Source of the DNA: Dehalococcoidia bacterium
GTDB taxonomy: Bacteria; Chloroflexota; Dehalococcoidia; Lucifugimonadales; Lucifugimonadaceae
Direction of reading: 5' to 3'
Assembly: GCA_028278465.1 (NCBI GenBank)
Contig: JANQEF010000018.1
Span: forward strand, 1-6,407
DNA: 6,407 nucleotides
The notes under the pieces were generated by a model. It was not told where the DNA came from. It saw only the letters and a list, made by a program, of their open reading frames with translations, and did not search any database. Shown here piece after piece: positions 6,291-6,407 of this stretch. Position 1 is the first letter of the stretch. Each line of letters starts with the position of its first letter. The position numbers were made by a program, and so were the translations under genes.

Positions 6291-6407
6291 TCGTCGATGA
6301 CGCATCCACACCATCACCAGACCCTCCAGTAGACGCCGAAAGATGGCGTAGCTGTGCGATGCCGTCGTCTGGGGCGGAGCCGACCATGAGACCCGTGAAA
6401 CGCAGCG

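Noticed and set aside
6247..6407. Open frames reaching the window edge on both strands (plus from GTG 6251; minus ending at TGA 6247-6249)
   Set aside because: Both are about 50 codons, without recognisable motifs or steady codon bias. The minus-strand one could be the 3' end of a convergent gene, but more sequence is needed to say so.

Overview
The window is a GC-rich stretch (about 60% by eye) from a bacterial chromosome. It holds one tRNA gene and five protein genes on alternating strands. The taxon is inferred from style only. The long Thr/Pro-rich linker after a lipoprotein signal, the GTG and TTG starts, and the family mix (IolE-like sugar isomerase, PQQ-type sugar dehydrogenase, DUF3179, double-VOC protein) all suggest Chloroflexota, perhaps a Dehalococcoidia/SAR202-like lineage. 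No marker gene fixes this.

Layout. 1-145: nothing recognisable. 146-221: tRNA-Ala(GGC), plus strand. 264-1322, minus: a double VOC (glyoxalase-fold) protein with a hydrophobic C-terminal membrane module. 1323-1710: a divergent intergenic region without a convincing gene or promoter. 1711-2652, plus: an IolE-like sugar phosphate isomerase/epimerase TIM barrel. 2738-3232, minus: a small lipoprotein with a septum-formation-like four-cysteine domain. 3418-4767, minus: a PQQ-dependent glucose/sorbosone dehydrogenase-like lipoprotein. 4768-5055: a second divergent intergenic region with a hairpin and an 11-nt inverted repeat pair. 5056-6246, plus: a DUF3179 lipoprotein. 6247-6407: no gene I can support.

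Main discovery. The DUF3179 gene contains one in-frame TGA at 5503-5505. It sits exactly where the family has the first cysteine of its conserved CPLC motif, and the same frame then runs on for 246 family-like codons. Directly after the TGA, 5506-5517 pairs with 5534-5545 in an uninterrupted 12-bp stem (10 Watson-Crick and 2 G-U pairs) closing a 16-nt loop. That position and structure are what a bacterial selenocysteine insertion element (SECIS) would need. I read the locus as one 396-residue selenoprotein with a U-P-L-C motif, not as two short genes or a pseudogene. Ordinary gene calling would split it.

Genes working together. Three consecutive genes (2738-6246) encode predicted exported lipoproteins, two of them transcribed divergently around 4768-5055. 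A link between the sugar dehydrogenase-like protein and the DUF3179 selenoprotein in envelope redox chemistry is possible but rests only on adjacency. The VOC protein, the isomerase and the tRNA look like independent units.
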